From assembly GCF_900110945.1 (NCBI RefSeq), contig NZ_FOFL01000001.1, positions 1,178,001-1,242,000 on the forward strand: a stretch of 64,000 nucleotides of DNA, given 5' to 3'. Below are positions 17,677 to 27,031 of the stretch, in pieces. This DNA is from Devosia sp. YR412. GTDB lineage: Bacteria > Pseudomonadota > Alphaproteobacteria > Rhizobiales > Devosiaceae. A program made the translations under genes and the position numbers. Within the stretch, counting starts at the first letter, position 1. Each line of letters begins with the position of its first letter. The notes under the pieces were generated by a model. It ran no database searches. It was not told where the DNA came from and worked only from the letters and a program-made list of their open reading frames with translations.

Positions 17677-19020
17677 ATGCGCTATCTTCCCCATTCCGAA
17701 GCCGAACGCGCCGAAATGCTCGGCGTCATCGGCGCGGCCAATATCGATGCTTTGTTCAGCGCCGTGCCTGCCCGGGCGCTGAAGAGCTTCGATCTCGGCC
17801 TACCCGCCCATAGCCCTGAATTCCTCGTCGAAGCCCATATGAAGGCGCTCTCGGCCAAGAACCATGCGGGGGCCGATGGCCCGTTCTTCGTCGGCGCTGG
17901 CGCCTATCGCCACCACGTGCCAGCCACGGTCGATCACCTGATCCAGCGTTCGGAATGGCTCACCGCCTATACACCCTATCAGCCGGAAATCTCGCAGGGC
18001 ACCCTGCAGATGCTGTTCGAATTCCAGACCCAGGTGGCCAAGCTCACCGGCATGGATGTGGCGAACGCCTCGCTATACGACGGCTCCACCGGCACGGCCG
18101 AGGCCGTGCTGATGGCGCGTCGCCTCACCAAGCGCAACAAGATCGTGCTGTCGGGTGGCCTGCACCCGCATTACCGTGATGTGGTGAAGGCCTATCTCAA
18201 GGATGACGCCGATCTCGAATGCCTCTCGGCTTCGCCGGAAGGCCAGGGCGACATTCTCGATCATATCGACGAGCAGACCGCCGCCATCGTCATCCAGACC
18301 CCGGACTTCTACGGCCACCTGCGCAACATGAAGGCTGCCGCCGATGCCGCCCATGCCAAGGGCGCGTTGCTGATCGTGGTCATCACCGAAGTGGTCTCGC
18401 TCGGCCTGCTGGAAGCCCCCGGCGCGCTCGGCGCCGATATCGTCGTGGCCGAAGGCCAGTCGATCGGCAATGCGCTCAACTTTGGTGGCCCCTATCTGGG
18501 CCTCCTCGCCACCCGCAAGGACTTCATCCGCCAGATGCCCGGCCGCATCTGCGGCGAAACCGTCGATGCCGAAGGCCAGCGCGGCTTCGTGCTGACCCTG
18601 TCGACCCGCGAGCAGCATATCCGCCGCGAGAAGGCGACGTCCAATATCTGCACCAATTCGGGCCTCTGCGCTCTCGCCTTCTCGATCCATATGGGTCTTC
18701 TGGGTGAGGCCGGCTTCACCCGCCTGGCGCGTCTCAACCACGCCAATGCCTGCAAGCTGGCCGATGCGCTGGCGGCGGTGACGGGCGTCGAGGTGCTCAA
18801 CAAGACCTTCTTCAACGAGATGACCATCCGTACCTCGCAGCCCGCTGCCGCGCTGATCGAGCGCCTGGCCGCCCGCGGCATCCTCGGCGGCGTGCCGGTC
18901 AGCCGGCTGGAGCCGAAGGATCCCTCGGTCGCCAATCTGATCGTGCTGGCGGCCACCGAACTCACCACCGACGCCGACATTGCTGCGCTCTGCGCCGCCC
19001 TTTCGGAGGAACTCGCATGA
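17677..19020 (+). CDS. gcvPA: glycine dehydrogenase (decarboxylating) subunit 1
   Basis: The P protein is split into two subunits here. This 447-residue N-terminal half has the AYTPYQPEISQGTLQMLFEFQT and ASLYDGSTGTAEA segments of the family and no PLP lysine of its own. Together with subunit 2 it decarboxylates glycine and loads the aminomethyl group on H protein. The stop codon overlaps the start of gcvPB (ATGA, 19017-19020), which suggests coupled translation. Confidence 0.96.
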   Translation: MRYLPHSEAERAEMLGVIGAANIDALFSAVPARALKSFDLGLPAHSPEFLVEAHMKALSAKNHAGADGPFFVGAGAYRHHVPATVDHLIQRSEWLTAYTPYQPEISQGTLQMLFEFQTQVAKLTGMDVANASLYDGSTGTAEAVLMARRLTKRNKIVLSGGLHPHYRDVVKAYLKDDADLECLSASPEGQGDILDHIDEQTAAIVIQTPDFYGHLRNMKAAADAAHAKGALLIVVITEVVSLGLLEAPGALGADIVVAEGQSIGNALNFGGPYLGLLATRKDFIRQMPGRICGETVDAEGQRGFVLTLSTREQHIRREKATSNICTNSGLCALAFSIHMGLLGEAGFTRLARLNHANACKLADALAAVTGVEVLNKTFFNEMTIRTSQPAAALIERLAARGILGGVPVSRLEPKDPSVANLIVLAATELTTDADIAALCAALSEELA

Positions 19021-20564
19021 GCATGAACAATCAGGGCCGCCCCACCGGCGTCGGCACCTCCGGCTTTTCCTCGACCTCGGGCTCGGCACTTCTGCCGAAT
19101 GAACCGCTGCTGTTCGAAATCGGCGATACCGAGCACTCCGGCGTCGATCTGCCGGATGTCGAAATCTCGACCAGCCGCCTCGGCGGCTTCGAGCGCAAGA
19201 CGCCGCTTGATCTGGCCGGCCTCACCGAGCCCGAAGCCATGCGCCACTATGTTCGCCTGTCGCGCCTCAACCACTCGATCGATTCCGGCATGTATCCGCT
19301 GGGCTCATGCACGATGAAGCACAACCCGCGCCTCAACGAGAAAATGGCCCGCCTGCCCGGCTTCTCGGATATCCATCCGCTGCAGCCGGTCTCGACCGTG
19401 CAGGGCGCGCTGGAGCTGATGGAACAGCTCAGCCACTGGCTGATGACCCTCACCAATACCGCGGCCGTGGCGCTCACGCCCAAGGCCGGCGCGCATGGTG
19501 AGCTGTTGGGCATGATGGCGATCAAGGCGGCGCAGGACGCGGCCGGCCAGAGCCATCGCACGATCGTGCTGGTGCCAGAAAGCGCTCATGGCACCAATCC
19601 GGCCACCGCCGCCTTCCTCGGCTATTCGGTGAAGCCGATTCCGGCCCGCGCCGATGGCACGGTGGACGTGCAGGCGGTCAAGGATGCGCTGTCGCCCGAC
19701 GTGGCAGCCATCATGCTGACCAATCCCAATACCTGCGGCCTGTTCGAACCGCAGGTGATCGAGATTGCCGAAGCCGTGCATGCGGCGGGCGCCTTCTTCT
19801 ACTGCGATGGCGCCAATTTCAACGCCATCATGGGCGTCGTCCGTCCGGGTGATCTCGGCATCGACGCCATGCATATCAACCTGCACAAAACCTTCTCGAC
19901 GCCCCATGGCGGCGGCGGCCCCGGTGCCGGTCCGGTTGTTCTGTCGGAAGCCCTGGCACCCTTCGCGCCCGTGCCTTTCGTCCGCAAGGGCCAGAATGGC
20001 CTTGAGCTGGTCGAACATACCGAAGCGTCGGCCTTGGGCCGGGTGACGGCCTTCCAGGGCCAGATGGGCATGTATGTCCGGGCGCTGACCTATATGCTCA
20101 GCCACGGCGGCGATGGCCTAGCCCAGGCAGCGCAGGATGCGGTGCTCAATGCCAATTACATCAAGGCCCGCCTGCAGCACGTCTTCTCGGTGCCCTTCCC
20201 CGACTATCCGACCATGCATGAAGCCCTGTTCGACGACAGCTTCCTCAAGGACAGCGGCGTCACCACGCTCGATTTCGCCAAGGCGCTGATCGACGAAGGG
20301 TTCCACCCCATGACCATGTATTTCCCGCTGGTCGTCCATGGCGCCATGCTGATCGAGCCGACCGAAAGCGAAAGCAAACAGACCCTCGATCGCTTCTGCG
20401 ACGTGATGGAAGAACTGGCGCTGGACGCCAAGTCCGGCAACAAGCAGCGCTTCACAGCCGCCCCTATGAAGGCCCCGCGCCGTCGTCTGGATGAGACACG
20501 GGCAGCACGGTCTCCCATTCTCAAGTGGGAACGACCAACGGAAACGCTCAAGGCGGCAGAATAA
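19017..20564 (+). CDS. gcvPB: glycine dehydrogenase (decarboxylating) subunit 2
   Basis: The 515-residue catalytic half of split P protein. PLP would bind K291 in INLHKTFSTPHGGGGPG. SGMYPLGSCTMKHNPR and ESAHGTNPATA are also typical. The first 30 residues, rich in Gly, Ser and Thr, are a normal N-terminal arm. GGAGG lies 10 bases before the ATG inside gcvPA. It is the last gene of the operon and is followed by a bidirectional terminator. Confidence 0.96.
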   Translation: MSMNNQGRPTGVGTSGFSSTSGSALLPNEPLLFEIGDTEHSGVDLPDVEISTSRLGGFERKTPLDLAGLTEPEAMRHYVRLSRLNHSIDSGMYPLGSCTMKHNPRLNEKMARLPGFSDIHPLQPVSTVQGALELMEQLSHWLMTLTNTAAVALTPKAGAHGELLGMMAIKAAQDAAGQSHRTIVLVPESAHGTNPATAAFLGYSVKPIPARADGTVDVQAVKDALSPDVAAIMLTNPNTCGLFEPQVIEIAEAVHAAGAFFYCDGANFNAIMGVVRPGDLGIDAMHINLHKTFSTPHGGGGPGAGPVVLSEALAPFAPVPFVRKGQNGLELVEHTEASALGRVTAFQGQMGMYVRALTYMLSHGGDGLAQAAQDAVLNANYIKARLQHVFSVPFPDYPTMHEALFDDSFLKDSGVTTLDFAKALIDEGFHPMTMYFPLVVHGAMLIEPTESESKQTLDRFCDVMEELALDAKSGNKQRFTAAPMKAPRRRLDETRAARSPILKWERPTETLKAAE

Positions 20565-20565
20565 G

Positions 20566-20599
20566 AAAAGGGCCCGTGGAGTTATCCACGGGCCCTTTA
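20566..20599. terminator. bidirectional Rho-independent terminator
   Basis: GGGCCCGTGGA (20570-20580) pairs perfectly with TCCACGGGCCC (20585-20595) around GTTA. The plus side ends TTTAG. The minus side ends TTTTCTTATT and is stronger. It serves both gcvPB and the convergent lipoprotein gene. Confidence 0.88.
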
Positions 20600-20621
20600 G
20601 ATTGAGCGATACTGGGCCAAT

Positions 20622-21212
20622 TTAGCCGCGGGTATCGAAACCCACCCAGATGGTGATGTCCTCGCCGCCAAGATAGGGAATGGCGACGTTTTCCAGCACC
20701 TTGACGAATTCGGCCGAACGAGCCGGTGCAACGATGGCAACCGGAATGGTGTGCTTCTCGGAGAACACGGCCTGTCCGTCACGCTCGACGGCGAAACGGA
20801 TCGGCGCATTGACCGATGTCTGGTTGCCGGCCGGGCCAAGCAGCACGCGGCCGACCACGCCCATATTGACGGTGATCAACCCATTGGACACCACGCAATT
20901 GCGCGAGGTTTCGTCGATGACACCCTGATATTGCAGCGAGCGGGCGTCGCCGGTGCGACCGCCGCCATAGTAGAACATCGCCTCGCTGCCCGAGCGCACG
21001 CGGATCGGCGGGCAGGTCGTGGCAATGGCCGGCAGCGCATTGCTCTGGGCCTGCGCGACTGCAGCCGGGCTGGCCGTCGCATTCTGCAGCTGCTGGGTCT
21101 GTGCAGCGCTATTGCCGCCACCAAACATGCCGCCCATCGAGCAGGCCGCCAACAGGGTTGCCGTCGCGGCTGCCGCCGTGAGGCGCAAGGCTACGGAAAG
21201 GACGAGGTTCAT
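20622..21212 (-). CDS. lipoprotein of unknown function
   Basis: The 196-residue protein has a lipoprotein signal ending LLAAC, with the lipidated cysteine near residue 24, then a Gly/Ala/Gln-rich linker. The rest has CPPIRVRSG and a short beta-rich domain (VFSEKHTIPVAI and DITIWVGFDTRG). I do not recognise a named family. The ATG at 21212 is chosen because AGGAG (complement of 21221-21225) lies 8 bases upstream. It lies just downstream of the peroxiredoxin gene on the same strand. Confidence 0.75.
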   Translation of the reverse strand: MNLVLSVALRLTAAAATATLLAACSMGGMFGGGNSAAQTQQLQNATASPAAVAQAQSNALPAIATTCPPIRVRSGSEAMFYYGGGRTGDARSLQYQGVIDETSRNCVVSNGLITVNMGVVGRVLLGPAGNQTSVNAPIRFAVERDGQAVFSEKHTIPVAIVAPARSAEFVKVLENVAIPYLGGEDITIWVGFDTRG

Positions 21213-21235
21213 CTCAGTATCTCCTGACGCGGACA

Positions 21236-21730
21236 CTAGCTTCTGGCGGCTTCGAGCGCCATGAGAATGGCGGGGGCACCGCTGGCATTGACGCCCGGAG
21301 CATCTTCGACAAACACCGCATCGGCAATGCCGTCGCGGATGATCATGGCGGAGCGGGCAAAGCGCTTGCCCATGCCGGCGCCGGAATAATCCTTGGCCAA
21401 GCCCATGGCCTCGGCCAGCGCGCCATTGCCGTCGGCAATGAAGTCGATCTCGCCCAGCGCGTTGGAGGCTTCGGCCCAGGCCTTCATCACATGGGCATCA
21501 TTGACCGAGGCGCAGACGACGCGATCCACGCCGGCGGCGCGCAGCTTGGTCAGATTGGCGACAAAGCCCGGCAGGTGATTGACGTGGCAGGTCGGGGTGA
21601 AGGCGCCCGGCACGGCGAAGAACACCACTGTGCCCGTCCCCAGCGCGACGTCGGATGTCGTATCCGTCGTGCCCTCGGCAGTAACGAGTTTGACTGGCAC
21701 GGACGGAATTGGACTGCCGCGATCGATCAT
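21236..21730 (-). CDS. peroxiredoxin, Prx5 type
   Basis: The 164-residue protein reduces hydrogen peroxide and organic peroxides with the peroxidatic cysteine C48 in VPGAFTPTCHVNHLPGF, the Prx5/AhpE-like signature. The later FARSAMIIRDGIADAVFVED matches the family. Length fits Prx5 when started at the ATG at 21730. An upstream TTG would add 30 poorly conserved residues. The electron donor is probably glutathione or glutaredoxin by family, but no fused glutaredoxin domain is present. Confidence 0.9.
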   Translation of the reverse strand: MIDRGSPIPSVPVKLVTAEGTTDTTSDVALGTGTVVFFAVPGAFTPTCHVNHLPGFVANLTKLRAAGVDRVVCASVNDAHVMKAWAEASNALGEIDFIADGNGALAEAMGLAKDYSGAGMGKRFARSAMIIRDGIADAVFVEDAPGVNASGAPAILMALEAARS

Positions 21731-21848
21731 GACTGGATTTGCCCCTGACTGGGCCACCGGGCGGCGGCCGTTCCTCGTCTCACCTGCAATCGGGATAAGG
21801 GGCTTTTCCGCCACCGACAAGGCCTAATGGCCTTTTCCCCGCTGCCGT

Positions 21849-22664
21849 TCACTCAGCCGCCGGCGCCGTGACGGTCCGGGTGACTTCGAAGGCCCCCATG
21901 CCCGTCAGGAATGTGAGCTGAACATCCTGATTTTTAAGGTCGATTGCATCATCGCCTTTGCCCAGGATGGGAATGAGCACTAGGTTTGGTTCGGGGCTTT
22001 TTTGCGGCGTGCCGAACACCGGTTCGCCTTCGGGCATCGAGGCGATCAACGAGGTAGGATCGAGGTCGGGGTCACTGACGTGGACCGCCAGCATTGCGTC
22101 GTCGGCGATGACGTCGACACTGCCGATCGGCTGCGGATCCTGCTCCCAGGCAATCGGCGCCATGGCAAGCGCCTGTTTGATCCGTAGACCATTGGGACGA
22201 TCCGGCTCCGCGTCGCTCAGTGCCAGCGAAAAATGCGCCTGCGCCGGCAGGCAGATATCGGAGCAAACGCCCAGCATGGCGTCGATCTCGGCATAAGGCC
22301 GGCCCGGCGCCACGGTCACTTCGATAGGCAGGACAGTGGGGCCAAGATAAACATAGTCGAGATAGTCCTCGGTCTCCTGCCGCGTCGGATAGGGCCAGAC
22401 GATCTTGTGGCTCAGCACGCCAGTCGAAGCAGCAAAATCCAGCACGGTCGGCAGGCCGGTATCGCCTGGCACCCGCCAATAGGTCTTGCTGGTCTCGGGC
22501 ATGTCGATTTCGAGACCCACGAGCGTGGTACCATCCGCCTTGATGTGGCCCGAACTGATCAGCCGCAGCTTCACGCCAGGCGCCACATCCTGCCATGGTG
22601 TTTCACCCGCAAAAGCGGGGGATGTCAGCAGAACAATCGCGGTGAAAAGGGCAGAAAGACGCAT
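21849..22664 (-). CDS. periplasmic DsbD-alpha-like protein
   Basis: The 271-residue protein has a signal peptide (MRLSALFTAIVLLTSPAFA) and a DsbD N-terminal-like immunoglobulin domain. The cysteine pair lies in GVCSDICLPAQAHF, which matches the substrate-reducing pair of DsbD-alpha. The membrane (beta) and thioredoxin (gamma) domains of full DsbD are absent, so it needs a separate partner such as CcdA or ScsB to be reduced. It could act in cytochrome c maturation or copper stress; that is inference. Confidence 0.8.
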   Translation of the reverse strand: MRLSALFTAIVLLTSPAFAGETPWQDVAPGVKLRLISSGHIKADGTTLVGLEIDMPETSKTYWRVPGDTGLPTVLDFAASTGVLSHKIVWPYPTRQETEDYLDYVYLGPTVLPIEVTVAPGRPYAEIDAMLGVCSDICLPAQAHFSLALSDAEPDRPNGLRIKQALAMAPIAWEQDPQPIGSVDVIADDAMLAVHVSDPDLDPTSLIASMPEGEPVFGTPQKSPEPNLVLIPILGKGDDAIDLKNQDVQLTFLTGMGAFEVTRTVTAPAAE

Positions 22665-22774
22665 GGCAAAGGCATTAGCGCAGGATGGTGTTGAGAAATA
22701 GCTGATGGCCCATCATGCCTTCGTGAAGAGCCCGCCAACTTGGCAGAAGGCCCGACCATCCCTACAATCAAGCC

Positions 22775-23350
22775 ATGACATCGCTCGAAGGCCAATTTCT
22801 CATCGCCATGCCTGATATGGACGACGACCGCTTTGCGGAGAGCGTCATTCTCCTCGTCGGCCACGGGGATGAGGGCGCCATGGGGCTGGTGGTCAACCAC
22901 GAGCTGGCCAACCTGCGCTTCGCCGATATTCTCGACGAGCTCGACCTCGGCGATCCCGACGCGGTGATCCGCCTGCCCGACAGCATCCGCCAGCGCGCCG
23001 TGATGCGTGGCGGGCCTGTGGAAACGGGCCGCGGCTTTGTGCTGCATTCGTCGGACTACAAAAGCGGCAATACCTATCCGGTCACCGAGGGCATCTGCCT
23101 CACCGCCACCGTCGATATCCTGCGCGCCATGGCCTTCGGCCCTGCGCCCCACTCGGCGCTGTTCGCACTCGGTTGCTGCGGCTGGAGCGCCGGGCAGCTC
23201 GAGGACGAGATCGTCGGCAATGGCTGGCTGACTGCGCCGTTCAGCCGCGAGCTGATCTTCGATACGCCGGTGGAAGACCGCTATGAGGCTGCGCTGGCCA
23301 GTCTCCACATCACCCGGGCTACCTTGAGCCCGGATGCGGGGCACGCCTAG
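22775..23350 (+). CDS. YqgE/AlgH family protein (DUF179)
   Basis: The 191-residue protein has LEGQFLIAMPDMDDDRFAESVILL, GAMGLVVN, MRGGPVETGRGFVLHS and ALGCCGWSAGQLEDEI, all typical of YqgE/AlgH. The molecular function is unknown; the name AlgH comes from alginate regulation in Pseudomonas. It ends in a four-base CTAG overlap with the convergent EAL gene, with each stop codon inside the other gene's end. Confidence 0.92.
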   Translation: MTSLEGQFLIAMPDMDDDRFAESVILLVGHGDEGAMGLVVNHELANLRFADILDELDLGDPDAVIRLPDSIRQRAVMRGGPVETGRGFVLHSSDYKSGNTYPVTEGICLTATVDILRAMAFGPAPHSALFALGCCGWSAGQLEDEIVGNGWLTAPFSRELIFDTPVEDRYEAALASLHITRATLSPDAGHA

Positions 23351-26235
23351 TTCGGCTTGGCCAACTGGGCGGCGAGCTGCTTGGCAAATTCGGGTGCCGT
23401 CATGGCCGCGCCGAACGCAAAACCCTGGCCGAGGCGGCAATCGAGTTGCTTCAGTCGTTCGATTTCACCCGGCGTTTCCACGCCCTCGGCAATCACCGAC
23501 AGGCCCAGCTCATGCGCCAATGCCACAATAGCGCGGACGATCGGCACCTGCGTGTGGCCGGGGCCGCTATTTTCGTTAATGGTAACGAAATCGGCCGGGA
23601 TTTTGATCGTGTCGAAGGGGAAGCGGTGCAGATAGCCCAGCGATGAATGGCCAGTGCCGAAATCATCCAGCGCCAGGCCCAGACCCATATTACGCAAAGC
23701 GTCGAGCATATAGGCGGAATGCTCGGGATTGGTCATCACCTGCGACTCGGTCAGTTCCAGCTTGAGATGGCCGGCAATGCCGGGGTTCTGGTCGATGACG
23801 GCCCGCATTTCATTGAGAAGGTTTTTTGCCGCCAGTTGGCTGGGCGACATGTTAACCGAGATGAAGAACTCCTCCGGCAGGCCGGGCATGGTGGTCATCC
23901 AGTCGCGCATCTGGAACGCCGCCTGTTCAAAGGCGATGCGGCCCAGCCGTTCGATCTGGCCCGAGCGTTCGGCCAGGGCGATGAATTCGGTCGGCGCCAC
24001 GGGACCGCGTGTCGGGTGCAGCCAGCGCATCAGCGCCTCGGCGCCGGCGATCTTGCCGGAGATCATGTCCATCACCGGCTGGAACTGCACCTGCAGCTCG
24101 CCCTGTGACATGCCGCGTTCGAGATCTTCCTCGCTGGCGCGGTTATACGCGGCAATCGAGCGGGCCGAGGCGCGATAGGCCTCGATGCGATCACCGCCCA
24201 AGCGCTTGGCATAATACATGGCCAGTTCGGCATCGCGCAGCACGTCGGCCGCCGTGGCCGGATTGCTGTCATAGATGGTGACGCCGATCGAGGCCGAGAG
24301 CGTCAGGTCGCGGTCGCCAAAATTGAACGGAGCCTTTAGCGCCTTGCGGATTTGTTCGGCCGTCTCCGCAATCTTGCCGGCCGCCTGTTCAGAGGCAAGG
24401 ATCACGGCGAACTGGTCGCCGGTGACACGGGCAACGGTATCGAGCGGGCGCATGATGCGGGCGATGCGGCGGGAAATGGCCAGCAGCACCGAATCGGCTG
24501 CGGAATGGCCGATGCGCTCTTCGAGCTCCATGAAGCGATCGATATCGATCAGGAACACCGCCGGCTTGGTGCCGCCCGGCGTACGAGCGCGGACCAGGGC
24601 GCGTTCCAGCCGGTCAAGAAACAGCATGCGATTGGGCAGGCCGGTCAGGCTGTCATGCACGGCGTCATGCAGCAGACGTTCGCGCGAGGCGCGGTCTTCG
24701 GTGACATCCTGCAGGGTACCGACAATGCGGTTGACCTGGCCATCACCGCCCAGCACCGGCTTCACCCGCATGCGGAAGCTGCGATAGCTGCCGTCATGGC
24801 CGGCAATGCGCATGTCGGCGGAAACCTTGCCGCGACGCAGTTCCACAAGCGTGTCGAAGGCGGTGCGGAAGCGGTCGCGGTCATCCGGATGCACGCGGTC
24901 GAGCCAGCGCTTGATGGCGCCACGCAGCGCCCCGCGCTTTTCGCCGAGACGCGTCGCCAGTTCATCACTGACCGAGACGCGGTCGCGTTCGATATTCCAG
25001 TCGAAGACAAAGTCACCCGAGCCAGTGAGCGCCAGGGCGCGGCGCTCGACTTCCGACAACGTGCCGATCGACACCTGTCCTTCCGAAAAGGCGTGCTGCA
25101 CCGCGGTGAAGCCGAGCAGCATGACGATCAGCACCAACCCACCGCCGACGGCGGGCTGGGCGACGTCATTTGAGACTTGGCCGGAGAGCACCATCCAGGA
25201 ATAGAACAGCCAGGCGATCAGGATGATCCAGGTCGGCACAAGGAGGACCGCGCGGTCATAGCCGCGCAGTGCGAGAAGGAGGATCAGGAAGAAGCCGGAG
25301 ACGCCGAGCAGCGCCAGCACCAGCCGGGCGATGGAGGCGGCGATGGCTGGCTGGAAGAAGGCAAAGCCGAACAGCGCCAGGAACAGCGCCGCCAGACCCA
25401 GCGCCAGATGGATGAAGCGCAGATGCCATCGGTGCAGGTTGAGATAGATGAACAGAAATCCGGCTAGAGTCGTGGCTATGCCAGCCTCCGCTGCGGCGCG
25501 CAGCGGCTGCACGCCTCCCGCCGGCAGGCCGAAAATGCGGCCGAGAATGCCGAAATCAATCAAGAGGTAAGCCAGCACGGCCCAGGCGAAGGCTGCCGTG
25601 GCCGGGAACACGCCGCGCCCCTTGACCACGAACATGATGGTCAAAAACACCGCCGCCAGCGAGGCGACGCCCAGCACCACGCCGCGGAACAGGGTGAAGG
25701 AGTTCACATAGTCGCGATAGGCATTGGGCTGCCAGAGATAGAGTTCGGGCAGATCGGCACCAGCGAGTTCGGCGACGAAAGTTACCGTGGCGCCGGGGTC
25801 GAGGGTGACTTCGAAGACGTCGGCTTCGCTGTCGACCAGCCGCACGGGACGAATGCCGGCGCTGGGGGTCAGGGCAGTGAGGCGTTCGTCACCCAGGTCG
25901 GGCTGAAAAATGCCGGAGCCCGGCAGGCGAAAAAATGGTGCGACCAGCAGGCGCTCGATCTGCTGGTCGCTCTCGTTGCGCAGCGCAAACAGCGCGAAAT
26001 TGGGCGTCGTGCCCGGCTGGCTGGCCAGCACTTCGATGCGACGGATGATGCCGTCCTCGCCTGGCGCAGTCGAAAGCTGGACCTTGCCTTCGGGGCCGGG
26101 CTGGATCTCGATGACGTCGCTCAGATTAACGGCATTGACGTCTTCGGGGACGGAAATAACTTCAAAAGCGGCGGCGGGGGCCATGACGCCGAGCGCGAAC
26201 GCAAGACACATCGCAAGTGCAAAGAGGTGACGCAT
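23347..26235 (-). CDS. membrane sensor protein with PAS, degenerate GGDEF and intact EAL domains
   Basis: The 962-residue protein has a signal peptide (1-23), a periplasmic beta-rich domain (24-180), about seven membrane helices (184-382), a PAS-like domain (400-510), a GGDEF-type domain (525-690) and an EAL domain (705-955). The GGDEF motif reads TGDQF (605-609) and the metal-site region is altered, so cyclase activity is unlikely. The EAL domain keeps E733, N795, E827, D857-D858, K878, E917 and Q937, so it should hydrolyse cyclic di-GMP. The altered GGDEF domain may bind GTP as a regulator. It overlaps yqgE by four bases at the 3' end. Confidence 0.9.
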   Translation of the reverse strand: MRHLFALAMCLAFALGVMAPAAAFEVISVPEDVNAVNLSDVIEIQPGPEGKVQLSTAPGEDGIIRRIEVLASQPGTTPNFALFALRNESDQQIERLLVAPFFRLPGSGIFQPDLGDERLTALTPSAGIRPVRLVDSEADVFEVTLDPGATVTFVAELAGADLPELYLWQPNAYRDYVNSFTLFRGVVLGVASLAAVFLTIMFVVKGRGVFPATAAFAWAVLAYLLIDFGILGRIFGLPAGGVQPLRAAAEAGIATTLAGFLFIYLNLHRWHLRFIHLALGLAALFLALFGFAFFQPAIAASIARLVLALLGVSGFFLILLLALRGYDRAVLLVPTWIILIAWLFYSWMVLSGQVSNDVAQPAVGGGLVLIVMLLGFTAVQHAFSEGQVSIGTLSEVERRALALTGSGDFVFDWNIERDRVSVSDELATRLGEKRGALRGAIKRWLDRVHPDDRDRFRTAFDTLVELRRGKVSADMRIAGHDGSYRSFRMRVKPVLGGDGQVNRIVGTLQDVTEDRASRERLLHDAVHDSLTGLPNRMLFLDRLERALVRARTPGGTKPAVFLIDIDRFMELEERIGHSAADSVLLAISRRIARIMRPLDTVARVTGDQFAVILASEQAAGKIAETAEQIRKALKAPFNFGDRDLTLSASIGVTIYDSNPATAADVLRDAELAMYYAKRLGGDRIEAYRASARSIAAYNRASEEDLERGMSQGELQVQFQPVMDMISGKIAGAEALMRWLHPTRGPVAPTEFIALAERSGQIERLGRIAFEQAAFQMRDWMTTMPGLPEEFFISVNMSPSQLAAKNLLNEMRAVIDQNPGIAGHLKLELTESQVMTNPEHSAYMLDALRNMGLGLALDDFGTGHSSLGYLHRFPFDTIKIPADFVTINENSGPGHTQVPIVRAIVALAHELGLSVIAEGVETPGEIERLKQLDCRLGQGFAFGAAMTAPEFAKQLAAQLAKPN

Positions 26236-26404
26236 CAGGGGCGATTATATCCTGCGATAGGCTTCATTGTGGCAACGTCCATAGCAAAGGGTCGAAACAG
26301 GCGACCATGCGCTGCGACGGCATCCTCTTGGCGGGAGCATGCTTTGGTAGCGGGGATTGATCCTTGCGACAAGGTTAGCGAACTGTGACCGAATGGCAAC
26401 AGGC

Positions 26405-27016
26405 TCAGACGATGCGGCCTGTATAGCGCCCGATATCGTAGCGCTCGCGGGTCAGGCCGAACAGCACGTGGTTCTCCCAGCGGCCGTTAATCTGCAGATA
26501 GTTCTCGGCAAAGCCCTCCTCGATGAAGCCATTCTTTTCCAGCACACGGCGCGAGGCCATATTACCGGGCAGGAAGGCAGCGTGGACACGATGCAGGTCG
26601 AGCGTCTCAAAAATGAAGGGCAGGCTCAGCGCCACGGCCTCGCTCATCAACCCCTTGCCGGCAAAGGGCTGGCCCATCCAATAGCCAAGATTGACGAATT
26701 GGGCGGCGCGGCGGCGGATGTTGGAGAGGGTTATGCCGCCAACGAGGGTGTCCTGCACGCCGGTGGTGAGGAAGACGAAGAAGGAATAGTCGGTCCCCTC
26801 CTCCGCCTCGATGCGGGCGCGCTTGACCCGCATGGCAAATACGCGGCGGCCGAGATCGGCCTCGGTCCAGCGCGGCTCGAAGGGTTTTAGAAAATCCCGG
26901 CTGGAATGGCGCAAGTGATACCACGCCTCATAGTCGCCCATCTGCGGCAGGCGCAGGGTCACCCGCGGGCCGTGCAGCGCGATCAGAGGAGCGGGGGATG
27001 ACCAGGGCCAGAGCAT
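26405..27016 (-). CDS. GNAT acetyltransferase, RimJ-like
   Basis: The 203-residue protein has the RimJ/RimL layout: LHGPRVTLRLPQMGDYEAW near the start, the acetyl-CoA binding region WMGQPFAGKGLMSEAV, then NMASRRVLEKNGFIEEG and a closing YLQINGRWENHVLFGLTRE. Members acetylate N-terminal residues of ribosomal or other proteins. It lies 15 bases downstream of the M16 peptidase on the same strand; thrC, M16 peptidase and GNAT is a frequent order in this group. Confidence 0.92.
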   Translation of the reverse strand: MLWPWSSPAPLIALHGPRVTLRLPQMGDYEAWYHLRHSSRDFLKPFEPRWTEADLGRRVFAMRVKRARIEAEEGTDYSFFVFLTTGVQDTLVGGITLSNIRRRAAQFVNLGYWMGQPFAGKGLMSEAVALSLPFIFETLDLHRVHAAFLPGNMASRRVLEKNGFIEEGFAENYLQINGRWENHVLFGLTRERYDIGRYTGRIV

Positions 27017-27031
27017 GGCAGTGTGGCGGCC

